From Pseudomonadota bacterium (GTDB lineage: Bacteria; Pseudomonadota; Gammaproteobacteria; Steroidobacterales; Woeseiaceae), in the NCBI GenBank assembly GCA_022563195.1, contig JADFNV010000003.1, positions 52,748-116,747 of the forward strand: a DNA stretch of 64,000 nucleotides. The letters run 5' to 3'. A model generated the notes under the pieces. That model did not search any database. It was not told the DNA's origin and saw only the letters and a program-made list of their open reading frames with translations. A program made the translations under genes and the position numbers. This document shows, in pieces, positions 26,291 to 34,679 of this stretch (position 1 is the stretch's first letter; the number at the start of each line of letters is the position of its first letter).

Positions 26291-26634
26291 TCAGCATCTG
26301 GACTCAAGCAATCGATTTTCGCCGCGCAGATGAAGTCGTTGTCGGACAGACCGTTGATCGCATGCGTCGTGTAACTGACGTCACACGATCCGTAGCTCAC
26401 CGTCAGTACCGGGTGATGGCCCTCAGTAATTGCAATCCAGGCGACTGCATTGGCAAATCCCAATGTGCGGCTGTACGCAGGGAACGAGAATTTGCGCGAA
26501 ATCTCCAGACCATCATCGCTGAGCACCCAGTCATCGTGAAGCGCCGTCATCAATGCCTCTACTGCATCGCGTAGCAGGGGTTCAGTACCGCCTTCGCAGG
26601 GTTTGCAGTGCCGGCTTGCAAGGTCATCCGTCAT
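26287..26634 (-). CDS. phhB: 4a-hydroxytetrahydrobiopterin dehydratase
   Basis: 115 residues. Pterin-4a-carbinolamine dehydratase family: RKFSFPAYSRTLGFANAVAWIA and EGHHPVLTVSYGSCDVSYTTH contain the conserved histidines that dehydrate the carbinolamine formed by phenylalanine hydroxylase. CKPCEGG near the N-terminus is typical. No phenylalanine hydroxylase is in the window, so the role may also be in molybdopterin-type cofactor chemistry or moonlighting. Overlaps the downstream dehydratase gene by ATGA. A REP-like palindrome lies upstream. Confidence 0.92.
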   Translation of the reverse strand: MTDDLASRHCKPCEGGTEPLLRDAVEALMTALHDDWVLSDDGLEISRKFSFPAYSRTLGFANAVAWIAITEGHHPVLTVSYGSCDVSYTTHAINGLSDNDFICAAKIDCLSPDAE

Positions 26635-26741
26635 AGCAACGGACTATACATTGTAAATCGCCCTTTCGTCGCTCTCGCACATCCCTGTGCTCCGCGGCAT
26701 TAGGTCGTCCTGACCGTCGGCGGGCTCCTTGGTCAGGTGGG

Positions 26742-26810
26742 TATCGCCCGTATGACGGGCTCCTACAGATGTCGAATCGAGCACTGTAGGAGCCCGTCAT
26801 GCGGGCGATA
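26742..26810. repeat. REP/BIME-like long palindrome
   Basis: Two 27-base arms, 26742-26768 and 26784-26810, are inverted copies with one mismatch, around a 15-base loop; the core GTAGGAGCCCGTCATGCGGG resembles REP sequences of gammaproteobacteria. A second small hairpin, CCTGACC/GGTCAGG, precedes it at 26709-26737. It lies 4 bp downstream of the OmpA-like gene stop and may stabilise the 3' end or stop transcription. Confidence 0.8.
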
Positions 26811-26814
26811 TCCA

Positions 26815-27537
26815 CTAATTCGGAATCGACGCAAACGATGGCGAATCGTCGATGAACAACGTCAGGCTGACGCGACGCTCGAGAGCGTAGCTGTCAACAG
26901 ACTCATCCTGAGCCGGAGCTTCACCATGCGCCGAAACGCGGATCCGTGATGTATCGACTCCGGCGGCGACGAGTTGTGCATGAACGAACTCGACGCGCTT
27001 CCTGGAGAGTTTGAGATTGTAATCTTCGTTGCCGCGTGCATCGGCAAAGCCGTCAAGCTGGACGCGAATATCGGAATTTTCCGCAAGCGTAGCCGCCAGT
27101 TCGGCGAGGCGCCCCCCGATAGTGTCGGCAAGCACGTGCTCGTCGGTGCGAAACAGCACATCCATGGCAATTCCGGCCTGCAACAGGCTTACCAACTGAG
27201 GGTTTGCGATCTCCTGCAGTCGTTCGAGTTCTGTGCCGAGCGTGTCAATGTCATTGTTCAAGTTCCGCAGCTTGCTGCTGAGACCCGCAACGTGGCTGCG
27301 CGAGTCCGCAAGCGAGCCAGAGAGAGTGTCGATCGCGTCATTCTTGCGGTGAATCTTATCGCCGATCTTGGCGCCGATGGCGGCACCGACGACAAAGCCA
27401 ACCGGCCCACCGGCAATGGCACCGATAATGCTGCCCGTGCTGACACCGATAGTCTCTTCTTTTGACGCATTCGCCGCGAACGCCGGCGAAGCAATGAGTA
27501 GCGCAAGTATCGAAATAACTGTTTTTGAGTAACGCAT
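26815..27537 (-). CDS. OmpA-family protein with glycine zipper (PdsO-like)
   Basis: 240 residues. Signal peptide (VISILALLIASPAFA), then a glycine-zipper stretch GSIIGAIAGGPVGFVVGAAIGAKIG (about 35-59; written here only as position and ends) that can insert in membranes, a coiled-coil region (about 70-110) and an OmpA C-terminal domain (about 125-230) with the peptidoglycan-binding signature FADARGNEDYNLKLSRKRVE. The architecture resembles the sortase-associated OmpA-like protein PdsO, but no sortase or target protein is visible. It is last in the minus-strand island, 115 bp after the vWA gene, and may anchor the proposed machine to peptidoglycan. Confidence 0.82.
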   Translation of the reverse strand: MRYSKTVISILALLIASPAFAANASKEETIGVSTGSIIGAIAGGPVGFVVGAAIGAKIGDKIHRKNDAIDTLSGSLADSRSHVAGLSSKLRNLNNDIDTLGTELERLQEIANPQLVSLLQAGIAMDVLFRTDEHVLADTIGGRLAELAATLAENSDIRVQLDGFADARGNEDYNLKLSRKRVEFVHAQLVAAGVDTSRIRVSAHGEAPAQDESVDSYALERRVSLTLFIDDSPSFASIPN

Positions 27538-27652
27538 GGTGTGTCCTCCGAATCGATTGAGTTACTGTCGGAGTCAATTACACGGCGCAAATCAGCTGTC
27601 CAAAGGCCAGCATCATGGAAAGCCTGCGATCAATTGTGGCGAAAAATGGCGG

Positions 27653-28648
27653 CTAGCGGTTCGGGTTGGACAACGCGACGAACGTGCCGCCATTTCGATC
27701 ACAGAGAATGCGCATGAGTTGCGCGTAGCGACGGGAGGTGTCGGCAATATTGCGCCCGGCCTCAAAAAAGAATGGAAAGCCTACGGCGTGAATACGCACC
27801 ATTCTATTACCTTCAGCATCGGCGCGATTGACCGAATCGATTTGTCGCACGACGGAATCCACGGAGCCGCCACTGAATTCGTCGCCAAACACATAAATGC
27901 TGATTTTTTTATCGGGTGCCCAAAAGGTGCTAATCGCGTAAATGATGCCATCCACCGGATTACTGTCGCTGAACGGCCTCCAGTTGCGCATCGTATTGAT
28001 GATCGCCTGACGGCGGCCCGGCGTATCGGGTATCCATTTGCCTCGATATTGTTGAAACATATAGCTGCCGTTGTCATTCATGATCTGAATGCCTTTGACC
28101 TGCGGATATACGTCGAGCGTTTCGGTCAATTTCTCAATCGCGCGGTCCCAGTTGAACTGCTGCATGCTCCCCGACGTATCGATCACGAAAATTATGTATT
28201 CACTATCGACCGGAATGCCGGCAACCGCGTCGTTGTCAGCACGACGAAAGTAGGGTTGTAGTCTGCGCATCTCCTCGGTCAGGCGCTGCTTCGTAATTTT
28301 CAGGGCACCTTCGTCGAGTACCGATTCCGAGTCTCTTTCAGTGGCGGCGTATTGGCCCCTGACCTTACTGAGATCGCCGAGCAACCGCGCAAGTCGCAGT
28401 TTCGTCGACGACGTCTGTTCACGTACGTCTTCCAGATCACGATTGATTATGGTTGTTTCGCCGCGAATATCAAAAAGTTCCTGTTGCAACAGCGCAATCA
28501 GCGATTGGAGATCGTCTTGCGTCTTTTCGATGATGACGGGTTCATAGATCTTGCTCAGCACGAGCAACAGAATAATAGCCCCGAAGCCACAACATATGCA
28601 GTCGAGAAATGACAGGCTGAATGCTTCAACGTGGCGGCGGCGTCTCAT
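27653..28648 (-). CDS. Membrane-anchored vWA protein with MotB/ExbD-like helix, copy 1
   Basis: 331 residues. A basic N-terminus RRRRH leads into a single helix SFLDCICCGFGAIILLLVLS (13-32) with Asp16 at its start, then a coiled coil (about 40-130) and a vWA domain with MIDAS DTSGS (157-161) and a later IYVFGDEFSG. The N-in, C-out single helix with an Asp near its cytoplasmic end is the layout of ExbD/TolR/MotB partners of MotA/TolQ/ExbB channels, and such a channel is encoded four genes upstream. The Asp as a proton carrier is inference. Copy 2 lies 18 bp upstream. Confidence 0.85.
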   Translation of the reverse strand: MRRRRHVEAFSLSFLDCICCGFGAIILLLVLSKIYEPVIIEKTQDDLQSLIALLQQELFDIRGETTIINRDLEDVREQTSSTKLRLARLLGDLSKVRGQYAATERDSESVLDEGALKITKQRLTEEMRRLQPYFRRADNDAVAGIPVDSEYIIFVIDTSGSMQQFNWDRAIEKLTETLDVYPQVKGIQIMNDNGSYMFQQYRGKWIPDTPGRRQAIINTMRNWRPFSDSNPVDGIIYAISTFWAPDKKISIYVFGDEFSGGSVDSVVRQIDSVNRADAEGNRMVRIHAVGFPFFFEAGRNIADTSRRYAQLMRILCDRNGGTFVALSNPNR

Positions 28649-28666
28649 TGCAATTGCTCCATGAAC

Positions 28667-29764
28667 TTATGGCCAGTCGCGACTGACACTGATGAACGAG
28701 CCACCCGATCTGAACGCCAGTATCCAGTACAGGATCGGCGCTTCGAAGTCGCCCTCGAGCGGATACAGAAAAATATTGACGGGCACGCCGACCGGCAATT
28801 CTCGTATCGCGCGATAATGCATGTTGTAACGTTCGCGTCCACTGATTGTCCGGCGATTGGTCGTCAGGTCATCCATCGTCGGCAATCCGTCAGCCAACAG
28901 GATAATGTTGTCGGGCCGCGGCGTCAGTGCCGACGCCACAGCATAGGCTGCACGCATATTTGTGCCATTTTCAGGGATCGTGCGTCGCAGTATCCTGACT
29001 GCCTCGTCAAGTTGCCCGCCGTCATCGGCGTCCAGCCACACGCCATCACTACCCTTGATGACCGGCTCTGCCTTATTGTTGTACATATAGATCTGAAACT
29101 TGCTGCCCGGCTGGAACTGCGCGGTCAACCAGTCGACGCTGGCCACGACCTGGCGCCATTTAACCGCCCCGAGTTTGTCCGCATCGGACATATTGCGGCG
29201 CCTGATGATGTTGACGATCGTGTCATCGAGCATACTCGCCGATCGATCAACAAGAATCAAGGTGCGTCGACCGCCGAGCTTGAGCCCGGTCAGGTACTGG
29301 CGATCTCCGTCGCCTTTGAACTCGCGCAACTTGTTGCCTTCGGCTTCCTGTTCCGCTGCGAGCGCGAGCAGGCGCTTAACCTCTTCGGTCAGCGTTTCGA
29401 TGTCACTTTGTAGCTGTTCGACACGATCAATGGTCGCGAGAGTCTCTGCATCGTATTTCGAGAGTTCGGCGCGCAGCTCTTCGAGGAGTGCAAGGATCTG
29501 TGCGATTTTCCCTTCGGCGGAATCCGTCTCGGACTCGAGCTGTTCCAAAGTATTTTTCGCAAATACGAGATTTTTTCGGCTGTCGAGAATCTCGATCTCA
29601 ATTTTCTTCGTCTCCGCCATCAGTTTGGACGGGTCTTTCTCGGTCGTTTCCCTGACCTGGGAATTGATGATCATGAAAAACAGAATGACAGCACCAAAGC
29701 CGCAGCTCATGCAGTCAAGAAACGCCATGCTAAACACTTCGAACTGTCGGCGCCTACGAGCCAT
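28667..29764 (-). CDS. Membrane-anchored vWA protein with MotB/ExbD-like helix, copy 2
   Basis: 365 residues, paralogue of the next gene downstream. RRRRQFEV precedes the helix AFLDCMSCGFGAVILFFMII (14-33) with Asp17, then a long coiled coil (about 45-145) and a vWA domain: MIDAS DRSAS (173-177), a later NGTNM threonine and ILLADGLPT aspartate, so metal-dependent ligand binding looks intact. Both copies share FLDCxxCGFGA with cysteines on one side of the helix. The start overlaps the Hsp70-like/FHA gene by 11 bp. Confidence 0.86.
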   Translation of the reverse strand: MARRRRQFEVFSMAFLDCMSCGFGAVILFFMIINSQVRETTEKDPSKLMAETKKIEIEILDSRKNLVFAKNTLEQLESETDSAEGKIAQILALLEELRAELSKYDAETLATIDRVEQLQSDIETLTEEVKRLLALAAEQEAEGNKLREFKGDGDRQYLTGLKLGGRRTLILVDRSASMLDDTIVNIIRRRNMSDADKLGAVKWRQVVASVDWLTAQFQPGSKFQIYMYNNKAEPVIKGSDGVWLDADDGGQLDEAVRILRRTIPENGTNMRAAYAVASALTPRPDNIILLADGLPTMDDLTTNRRTISGRERYNMHYRAIRELPVGVPVNIFLYPLEGDFEAPILYWILAFRSGGSFISVSRDWP

Positions 29765-31121
29765 CGGTTTTCTCAGCCGTAATCAATCGCAATTCGAAGC
29801 CGGGTGTGCCGAGTCGAAGTGAATCACCAATTTGCAGCACCGCCGATCCGTCAATGCGATGGCCGTTCAGAAACGTTCCATAACGGCTGAAATCGCGCAC
29901 GACGCATTGGCCGTTTTCCTGCTGCAACGAGCAGTGCCGTCGCGACACACCTGGCATGTCGGTCTGCAGGTCAATCCAACGTTCACCATCTGTCGGTCGC
30001 GTTCCCAGCGACAATGGCTGATCTTCGATCCTATACGCAGTGTTCTCAAACAACAGGTGCGAAGGTCGCCCGCCATGACGGCTTAAGTCCTTAGGCTCCA
30101 CTTTCACAGGCGACTGGTCCCACGGCAATTGCCGAATCAGGCTGACGCCACTGTCTCGAAGCTGCATGTCGCGACATCGTGCGAGCAGGCCCCTGGCGGT
30201 TGCTCCGGGCTCAAGAATGAAGACCTCGCCACCGACACGGGCGCGCATCATGTCCGCCAAACCCGGCATCCGCGCAACGCGGTCCGACAATTGGATCGCC
30301 GGCGTTTCATCGGCGCGATACAGGGCGCGCAGATTGCTGACGATCTTTTGGTAGACCGGCGCAGCTGCCGCGACAATATCGAGCGACTCGAGTTGGGCCC
30401 GGTGCGTGATTCCCTGATACTCGATCTCGAGCATCACGCACTCGCCAACCGATGCGGCATCGATCCAGCCCATCAGTCGATCCGTCAGCGCCTGTTCTGT
30501 CGCAGCCGTATGCAGCGGATCAAAGCGTGATTGTTGAACGAATGCCTCCGCGATAACCTGAACCCAGGCATCGAGCAGGGCTATCAGCCCACCGTCATCA
30601 ATGACGGCCGATCGATCGACCTGTGCTTGCCCGGACTGGGAAATACGAGTCAACAGCGATGAATGCAGGCTCATGTCGACGTGTACTGGCACGGCATCAT
30701 GATATTCCCTGCGTGTCGCCGCAACGGCCGCATCGACCATCGCGACGACGGGCACTTTGAGTTCAGCGGCTATCCCTAAGAACATGGCGAGATTGTCATT
30801 GTTCATATAGGCAGGCACGGCGACGACAATGCGGTCGCCGTCGCCGGAAATTCGCTGCCAGATCTGCTCGAGTTGACAGCTTACGAGGTCAGCAGGGCTC
30901 AAATGCTGGAATCGCCGGTCGGCGAGAGGTTCTGTATGCAGGTCTGACCAGAAGCGGTTCTGGATGCGCCGCGGTTTGACCCGGGCACGCGCGAACGCCT
31001 CACTGCCTGTCGTCAGCTGTTCGTCATCAAGCAACGCAAACCCGGGCTCGCGATACAAAACCCTGTCCGCGTCCAGGACCAAAATCCCGGCATCATTGAG
31101 ATGTGCGGCAAGTAAGCTCAC
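29754..31121 (-). CDS. Hsp70/actin-like ATPase fused to FHA domain
   Basis: 455 residues from a GTG start with AGGG five bases upstream. Residues about 1-300 look like a shortened Hsp70/actin-fold ATPase: a phosphate-1-like LNDAGILVLD near the N-terminus, IVVAVPAYMNNDN in the place of the Hsp70 VITVPAYF block, and VVAMVDAAVAA. Residues about 355-450 are a canonical FHA domain: LGTRP, VSRRHCSL and YGTFLNGHRI contain the Arg, Ser-Arg-His and Asn needed for phosphothreonine binding. It should therefore read the phosphorylation made by the kinases of this island. No signal peptide; cytoplasmic. The fusion is uncommon. Confidence 0.82.
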   Translation of the reverse strand: MSLLAAHLNDAGILVLDADRVLYREPGFALLDDEQLTTGSEAFARARVKPRRIQNRFWSDLHTEPLADRRFQHLSPADLVSCQLEQIWQRISGDGDRIVVAVPAYMNNDNLAMFLGIAAELKVPVVAMVDAAVAATRREYHDAVPVHVDMSLHSSLLTRISQSGQAQVDRSAVIDDGGLIALLDAWVQVIAEAFVQQSRFDPLHTAATEQALTDRLMGWIDAASVGECVMLEIEYQGITHRAQLESLDIVAAAAPVYQKIVSNLRALYRADETPAIQLSDRVARMPGLADMMRARVGGEVFILEPGATARGLLARCRDMQLRDSGVSLIRQLPWDQSPVKVEPKDLSRHGGRPSHLLFENTAYRIEDQPLSLGTRPTDGERWIDLQTDMPGVSRRHCSLQQENGQCVVRDFSRYGTFLNGHRIDGSAVLQIGDSLRLGTPGFELRLITAEKTDGS

Positions 31122-31127
31122 AACACC

Positions 31128-31934
31128 CTACCGCTCGTCCGACCTCATATGCTGGATCAACTTTTCATTCGTGTAGTTCTCACTATCGAAGACGAGCCGT
31201 TCCTGCAACAACTGCAGCTGGTGCACGAGGAACATCAGAAAGATACTGATCAGCAAAGCGATAAATGTGGAGTTGAATGCAATACCGAGACTCTGTGTGA
31301 CGCCAGCAATATCTCCCTGCACTGCCTTATCAGCCTGCGCGAGCGCCTCGCCGATTCCCCGCACGGTGCCAATGAAACCGATCGACGGAATCGCCCACGA
31401 GATGTATCGAATCATCGACAACTCGGACTCGAGGCGGTCCGCTTCGGACTCGCAGATCGTGTGGGTAGTGGTCGCAACGTCCTGGATGTTTCGCGTCGAG
31501 CTAAATCGTCGTAACGCGCTCAGGAGTGTGCGCGGCAGCAACATCCGCTGCCGATGATCGGGCAGCGCCTGCATCTGGCGCGCGAATTCGCGCGTGTCCT
31601 CCGGAAGTATTCGCATGCCATCGGCAACAGGGACAAGATCCACATCCAACAGTTTCCGTTCAGCAAAAACCTGCACTGCCTTGAAACCCATGATGGCAAG
31701 CGCCCAGATTCCAAGAATAAAGCAGGCTTCCTGTTCCATGTCCTTGATCAAAATCGAGACGCGCCGTTCTTTGACGTATGCAGGATCGGCCGCAAGCGCT
31801 TCGGCCTGCTCTTCGATGATGCGCGCCGCATTGGGCCTCACCACCGAGACATAGAATGCGTGCACGACGATGATCGTAATGATCAAAGCAAATAATTGAA
31901 AGACAAACTCAACGGGTATGTTCTTTTTTTTCAT
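31128..31934 (-). CDS. MotA/TolQ/ExbB-family proton channel subunit
   Basis: 268 residues with four predicted helices: about 9-30, 71-90, 179-198 and 218-240. The core signature IPSIGFIGTVRGIGEA (182-197) corresponds to the TolQ/ExbB/MotA 'GLxGTVxG' segment, and GVTQSLGIAFNSTFIALLIS matches the following channel helix. The large loop between helices 2 and 3 (about 90-178) is cytoplasmic, a MotA-like topology. Pentamers of this family surround two copies of a single-helix partner; the two vWA proteins downstream are the only candidates nearby. No exbD, tolR or motB gene is adjacent. Confidence 0.88.
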   Translation of the reverse strand: MKKKNIPVEFVFQLFALIITIIVVHAFYVSVVRPNAARIIEEQAEALAADPAYVKERRVSILIKDMEQEACFILGIWALAIMGFKAVQVFAERKLLDVDLVPVADGMRILPEDTREFARQMQALPDHRQRMLLPRTLLSALRRFSSTRNIQDVATTTHTICESEADRLESELSMIRYISWAIPSIGFIGTVRGIGEALAQADKAVQGDIAGVTQSLGIAFNSTFIALLISIFLMFLVHQLQLLQERLVFDSENYTNEKLIQHMRSDER

Positions 31935-31949
31935 AAGCGTCAGATCTGG

Positions 31950-32186
31950 CTAAATATCGGTAGGAAATGCGATGGACTGGTCGGCCGAAATGTCCTCGCT
32001 CGGCCTGAAATCATCTTCCTCAACATCCAGATAACTTTCCTCATCAAGATCCGAGTCATCTTGCTCTTCGACTTCATTTTGCTCTTGCAGAGTTTCTGTC
32101 GTATCGGAGTCGGGGTCTGTCTCGCTGTCCTGGGACCAGGCGGTTACAGCAAACATCGAGGTAAGTAACAGTACTAAACGCAGCAC
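31950..32186 (-). CDS. Small acidic exported protein (78 aa)
   Basis: The start is decided by a perfect GGAGGA six bases before a GTG at 32186; an ATG-type start further upstream (32246) would give a longer protein with no signal. From the GTG, a short signal peptide LRLVLLLTSMFAVTAWS is followed by about 60 residues that are nearly half Asp and Glu, with only one arginine and no lysine. No domain is recognisable. It may bind cations or a basic partner in the periplasm. It lies between the channel gene (15 bp) and the PEGA/SUMF1 gene (66 bp). Confidence 0.65.
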   Translation of the reverse strand: MLRLVLLLTSMFAVTAWSQDSETDPDSDTTETLQEQNEVEEQDDSDLDEESYLDVEEDDFRPSEDISADQSIAFPTDI

Positions 32187-32252
32187 AACCGGTCCTCCAT
32201 CATTCGGTCTTTGACCTTTGACCGCCAACAGGCGGGATTGTCGCACGAATCT

Positions 32253-34679
32253 TCAATCCGCGGTTCTGGCGATTCGAAATCCGACATCGGCGCGAGCCTC
32301 ATCGCCATAGTCCCGATAGCTGAGCCTTAATTCGGTAGCGCCGGCATGGCGCCAGCTGGAGCCACGAATGACGTGGTACTTGCCGCTGGCCGGGCCGAGC
32401 GGGTCTACCGCTGCCTGTGTGATACCGGGTGTGGGCACCGTGTAGTAGTCGTTGACCCATTCGGCAACATTGCCACTGCCATCATAAATACCGATCGAAT
32501 TGGGCGGAAATTTGCCAGTCGGTGCCGTCGATGAGAAGCCATCGTCGTAGCGTGGCAGTGTTGTCGGCACAATCCCCGTTGCGGCCCGGTCTGCGTAATT
32601 TCCCGAGTTCTTTTTAGGCGGCATTTCGGTGCCCCAGGAAAACTTTGCGGCCTTGCCACTGGCTGAATATCGAATGGCCCATGCCCATTCAGCCTCTGTC
32701 GGCAGCCGATAGCCGTTGGTCAGCGGCCGGACGACATCCCATGCCCCAAATTTTTCGACGTAGGCCGGCGTCAGCCCCTCTCTCGCGCTAAGCCAGTTGC
32801 AGTATTCAGCCGCATCACCCCACGTGACCCTGGCAACCGGATTGTCGTCACCACCCATCGCCACGTGAATGTCACTACCTGAGTCGTGATTCTCGCGAAA
32901 TTCCGCGAACTCCCTGTTCGTGACTTCACGCACACCAATCAGGTAGGGGCGGGACAAGGTGACCGGCCGCAGTACTTCATTCGCGCGCCTGCCCTGCTCA
33001 GCGCGCGATGCACCCATCATGAATGTTCCGGGCTCAATACGACGCAACAGCTGACCCGATGCTGTTTTTTGCGTGATGTCGATTTTTGCGCGCTCGATCG
33101 ATGCATGCGAGCGCAGGCTCGCCGAGACAGTCTGCGGATAGCCTGGTCGCGGCGTAATCGTGCGGCTCCAGCTCGCGTACCCTGTTTTTCTGACCTCGAT
33201 CCGGTGTGGCGCCGAACTCAGCCTGAGCGTCGTCGATCCACTGCCGCGCGCCCGGCCATCGACAAAGACGGTAGCATCGGCGGGCTGCACGTTGACCGTC
33301 AGGGTTCCCGTACGTGCCGTGAGATCAACGGTAATCGAATCACTGGCCGCCGCCTGCAAGCGCACACTGCGGCTCGTTCCTCCATAGCCGGCCTTCGACA
33401 ATCCGATTTTGTAGTCTATTCCCGGTGACAGTGAGAGCGTAATCGGCGACTGTCCACGATAACGTCCGTTTACCGTGACGTTGGCACCGCGCGGTATTGA
33501 TTTCACGAGCAACCTGGCGTTCGCCGGTTCGAGCAGGATCAGGGGCAATGTCTGATCAGAATTCGGCTTCGCGATCACGGTTCCATCCCAGGCTTTGAAA
33601 CCGTCGCGAATCACGCTGACCTGGTGCGTACCCTCAAGAAGTTCGATAATCGCCGGCGTTTCGCCAATTCGCTCATCACCGACGAATATCGATGCTCCAG
33701 GCGGCTCCGACCTTACCTCGACATTGGACCAGCGAGGCACGAGCTGGACATGCATTTGTTCCAGTCGTCCGAGCCCGGGTATATCAACAACATCGGCAAA
33801 AGGCAGGTAGCGATCTGCCTGCACACTGATGCTGTGTTCCCCGGGCTGTAGCTCAATCGGACCATACGGAACCTTGCCAACGAGGCCGTTATCAATCGAA
33901 ACGACCGCGTCGACGATCGGCTCTGTACTCACAATGAGTCGGCCCGGGAGGCGACGCATTTTGATTTCTATCGTCCTGCCGGGTTCGTCGCCGACCACAA
34001 AACTCTGGCTGACGTCGTAGTAGCCCTGCTTTTGAATATTGACAGTGTACTCACCACGCCTGAGCAGGACCCGGTCGGCAAGCGGCAGGCGAAACCAGCC
34101 GCCGACAATCGAGAGTTGGTCAGGGTCGGGTGGATCAACCTCAAACTGAATCGATTTCGCACTGAACAGCAGGTAGGACATCAATAGGAGAGCGCCCAGG
34201 CCGACGCTGACCAGGATCTTTAGAGGGCTACGCTGCGATTGTTCGACCGCGGCCAGGGTTTCCGCCGCACGACGAAACGCCGTTGGGGCAATCGTCTCGT
34301 CTTCGCCCACCGCTTGTGCATCGACCAGCTCTGGCGGCTGTGTAATGTATGCACTTTCCTCGAGTCGAACTTCCAGCGCGAGTCGGTCGTCGCTAGTCGA
34401 AATCCGTATGCGGCTGCCAAAGAATTGCAATTCATCATCGTGCGCTAGCCGACTACTGGCGCGCAGCGGCTCGCCGTTAATCTGCATTGATGCATCACGC
34501 CCGACGGGCTGCACAAACGGCGCCCCGTCGAGCAGATCGAGCAATGCTACAGGTCCGCCACCAGGACCCGGTAAGCGAATTTCGCATTCACTGCCTGTAC
34601 CGACCCGTAGCGGCAGTTTGTCGGCATCGATGCGTCGTTCGCCTTCGACATCGATGATGAATAAATGATCGAAATTCAA
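32253..34679 (-). CDS. FHA-like, PEGA-repeat and SUMF1-like multidomain membrane protein
   Basis: 808 residues, TTG start overlapping the kinase stop (TTGA), with GAGGA seven bases upstream. Residues 1-115 resemble an FHA fold without the phosphothreonine-binding Ser/His. A helix at 154-172 crosses the membrane. Then come several PEGA repeats (about 180-540, marked by GEHSISVQADRYLPF, GTHQVSVIRDGFKAW, PHRIEVRKTGYASW). The C-terminus (about 550-805) is a SUMF1/formylglycine-enzyme-like domain: IEPGTFMMGASRAEQ, VTWGDAAEYCNWLS, YRLPTEAEWAWA, GSGNVAEWVND. The active-site cysteine region reads RGSSWRHAGATELRLSYR, with no cysteine, so sulfatase maturation is unlikely; a structural or binding role outside the membrane is more probable. 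Confidence 0.87.
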   Translation of the reverse strand: MNFDHLFIIDVEGERRIDADKLPLRVGTGSECEIRLPGPGGGPVALLDLLDGAPFVQPVGRDASMQINGEPLRASSRLAHDDELQFFGSRIRISTSDDRLALEVRLEESAYITQPPELVDAQAVGEDETIAPTAFRRAAETLAAVEQSQRSPLKILVSVGLGALLLMSYLLFSAKSIQFEVDPPDPDQLSIVGGWFRLPLADRVLLRRGEYTVNIQKQGYYDVSQSFVVGDEPGRTIEIKMRRLPGRLIVSTEPIVDAVVSIDNGLVGKVPYGPIELQPGEHSISVQADRYLPFADVVDIPGLGRLEQMHVQLVPRWSNVEVRSEPPGASIFVGDERIGETPAIIELLEGTHQVSVIRDGFKAWDGTVIAKPNSDQTLPLILLEPANARLLVKSIPRGANVTVNGRYRGQSPITLSLSPGIDYKIGLSKAGYGGTSRSVRLQAAASDSITVDLTARTGTLTVNVQPADATVFVDGRARGSGSTTLRLSSAPHRIEVRKTGYASWSRTITPRPGYPQTVSASLRSHASIERAKIDITQKTASGQLLRRIEPGTFMMGASRAEQGRRANEVLRPVTLSRPYLIGVREVTNREFAEFRENHDSGSDIHVAMGGDDNPVARVTWGDAAEYCNWLSAREGLTPAYVEKFGAWDVVRPLTNGYRLPTEAEWAWAIRYSASGKAAKFSWGTEMPPKKNSGNYADRAATGIVPTTLPRYDDGFSSTAPTGKFPPNSIGIYDGSGNVAEWVNDYYTVPTPGITQAAVDPLGPASGKYHVIRGSSWRHAGATELRLSYRDYGDEARADVGFRIARTAD

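Noticed and set aside
30129..30530. 133-codon plus-strand ORF within the Hsp70-like/FHA gene
   Set aside because: Antisense shadow without homology or ribosome-binding site.
27653..31934. Zorya-type anti-phage system (MotA plus MotB-like)
   Set aside because: No ZorC, ZorD helicase or nuclease was found, and the single-helix partners carry vWA and not OmpA domains. Analogy only.
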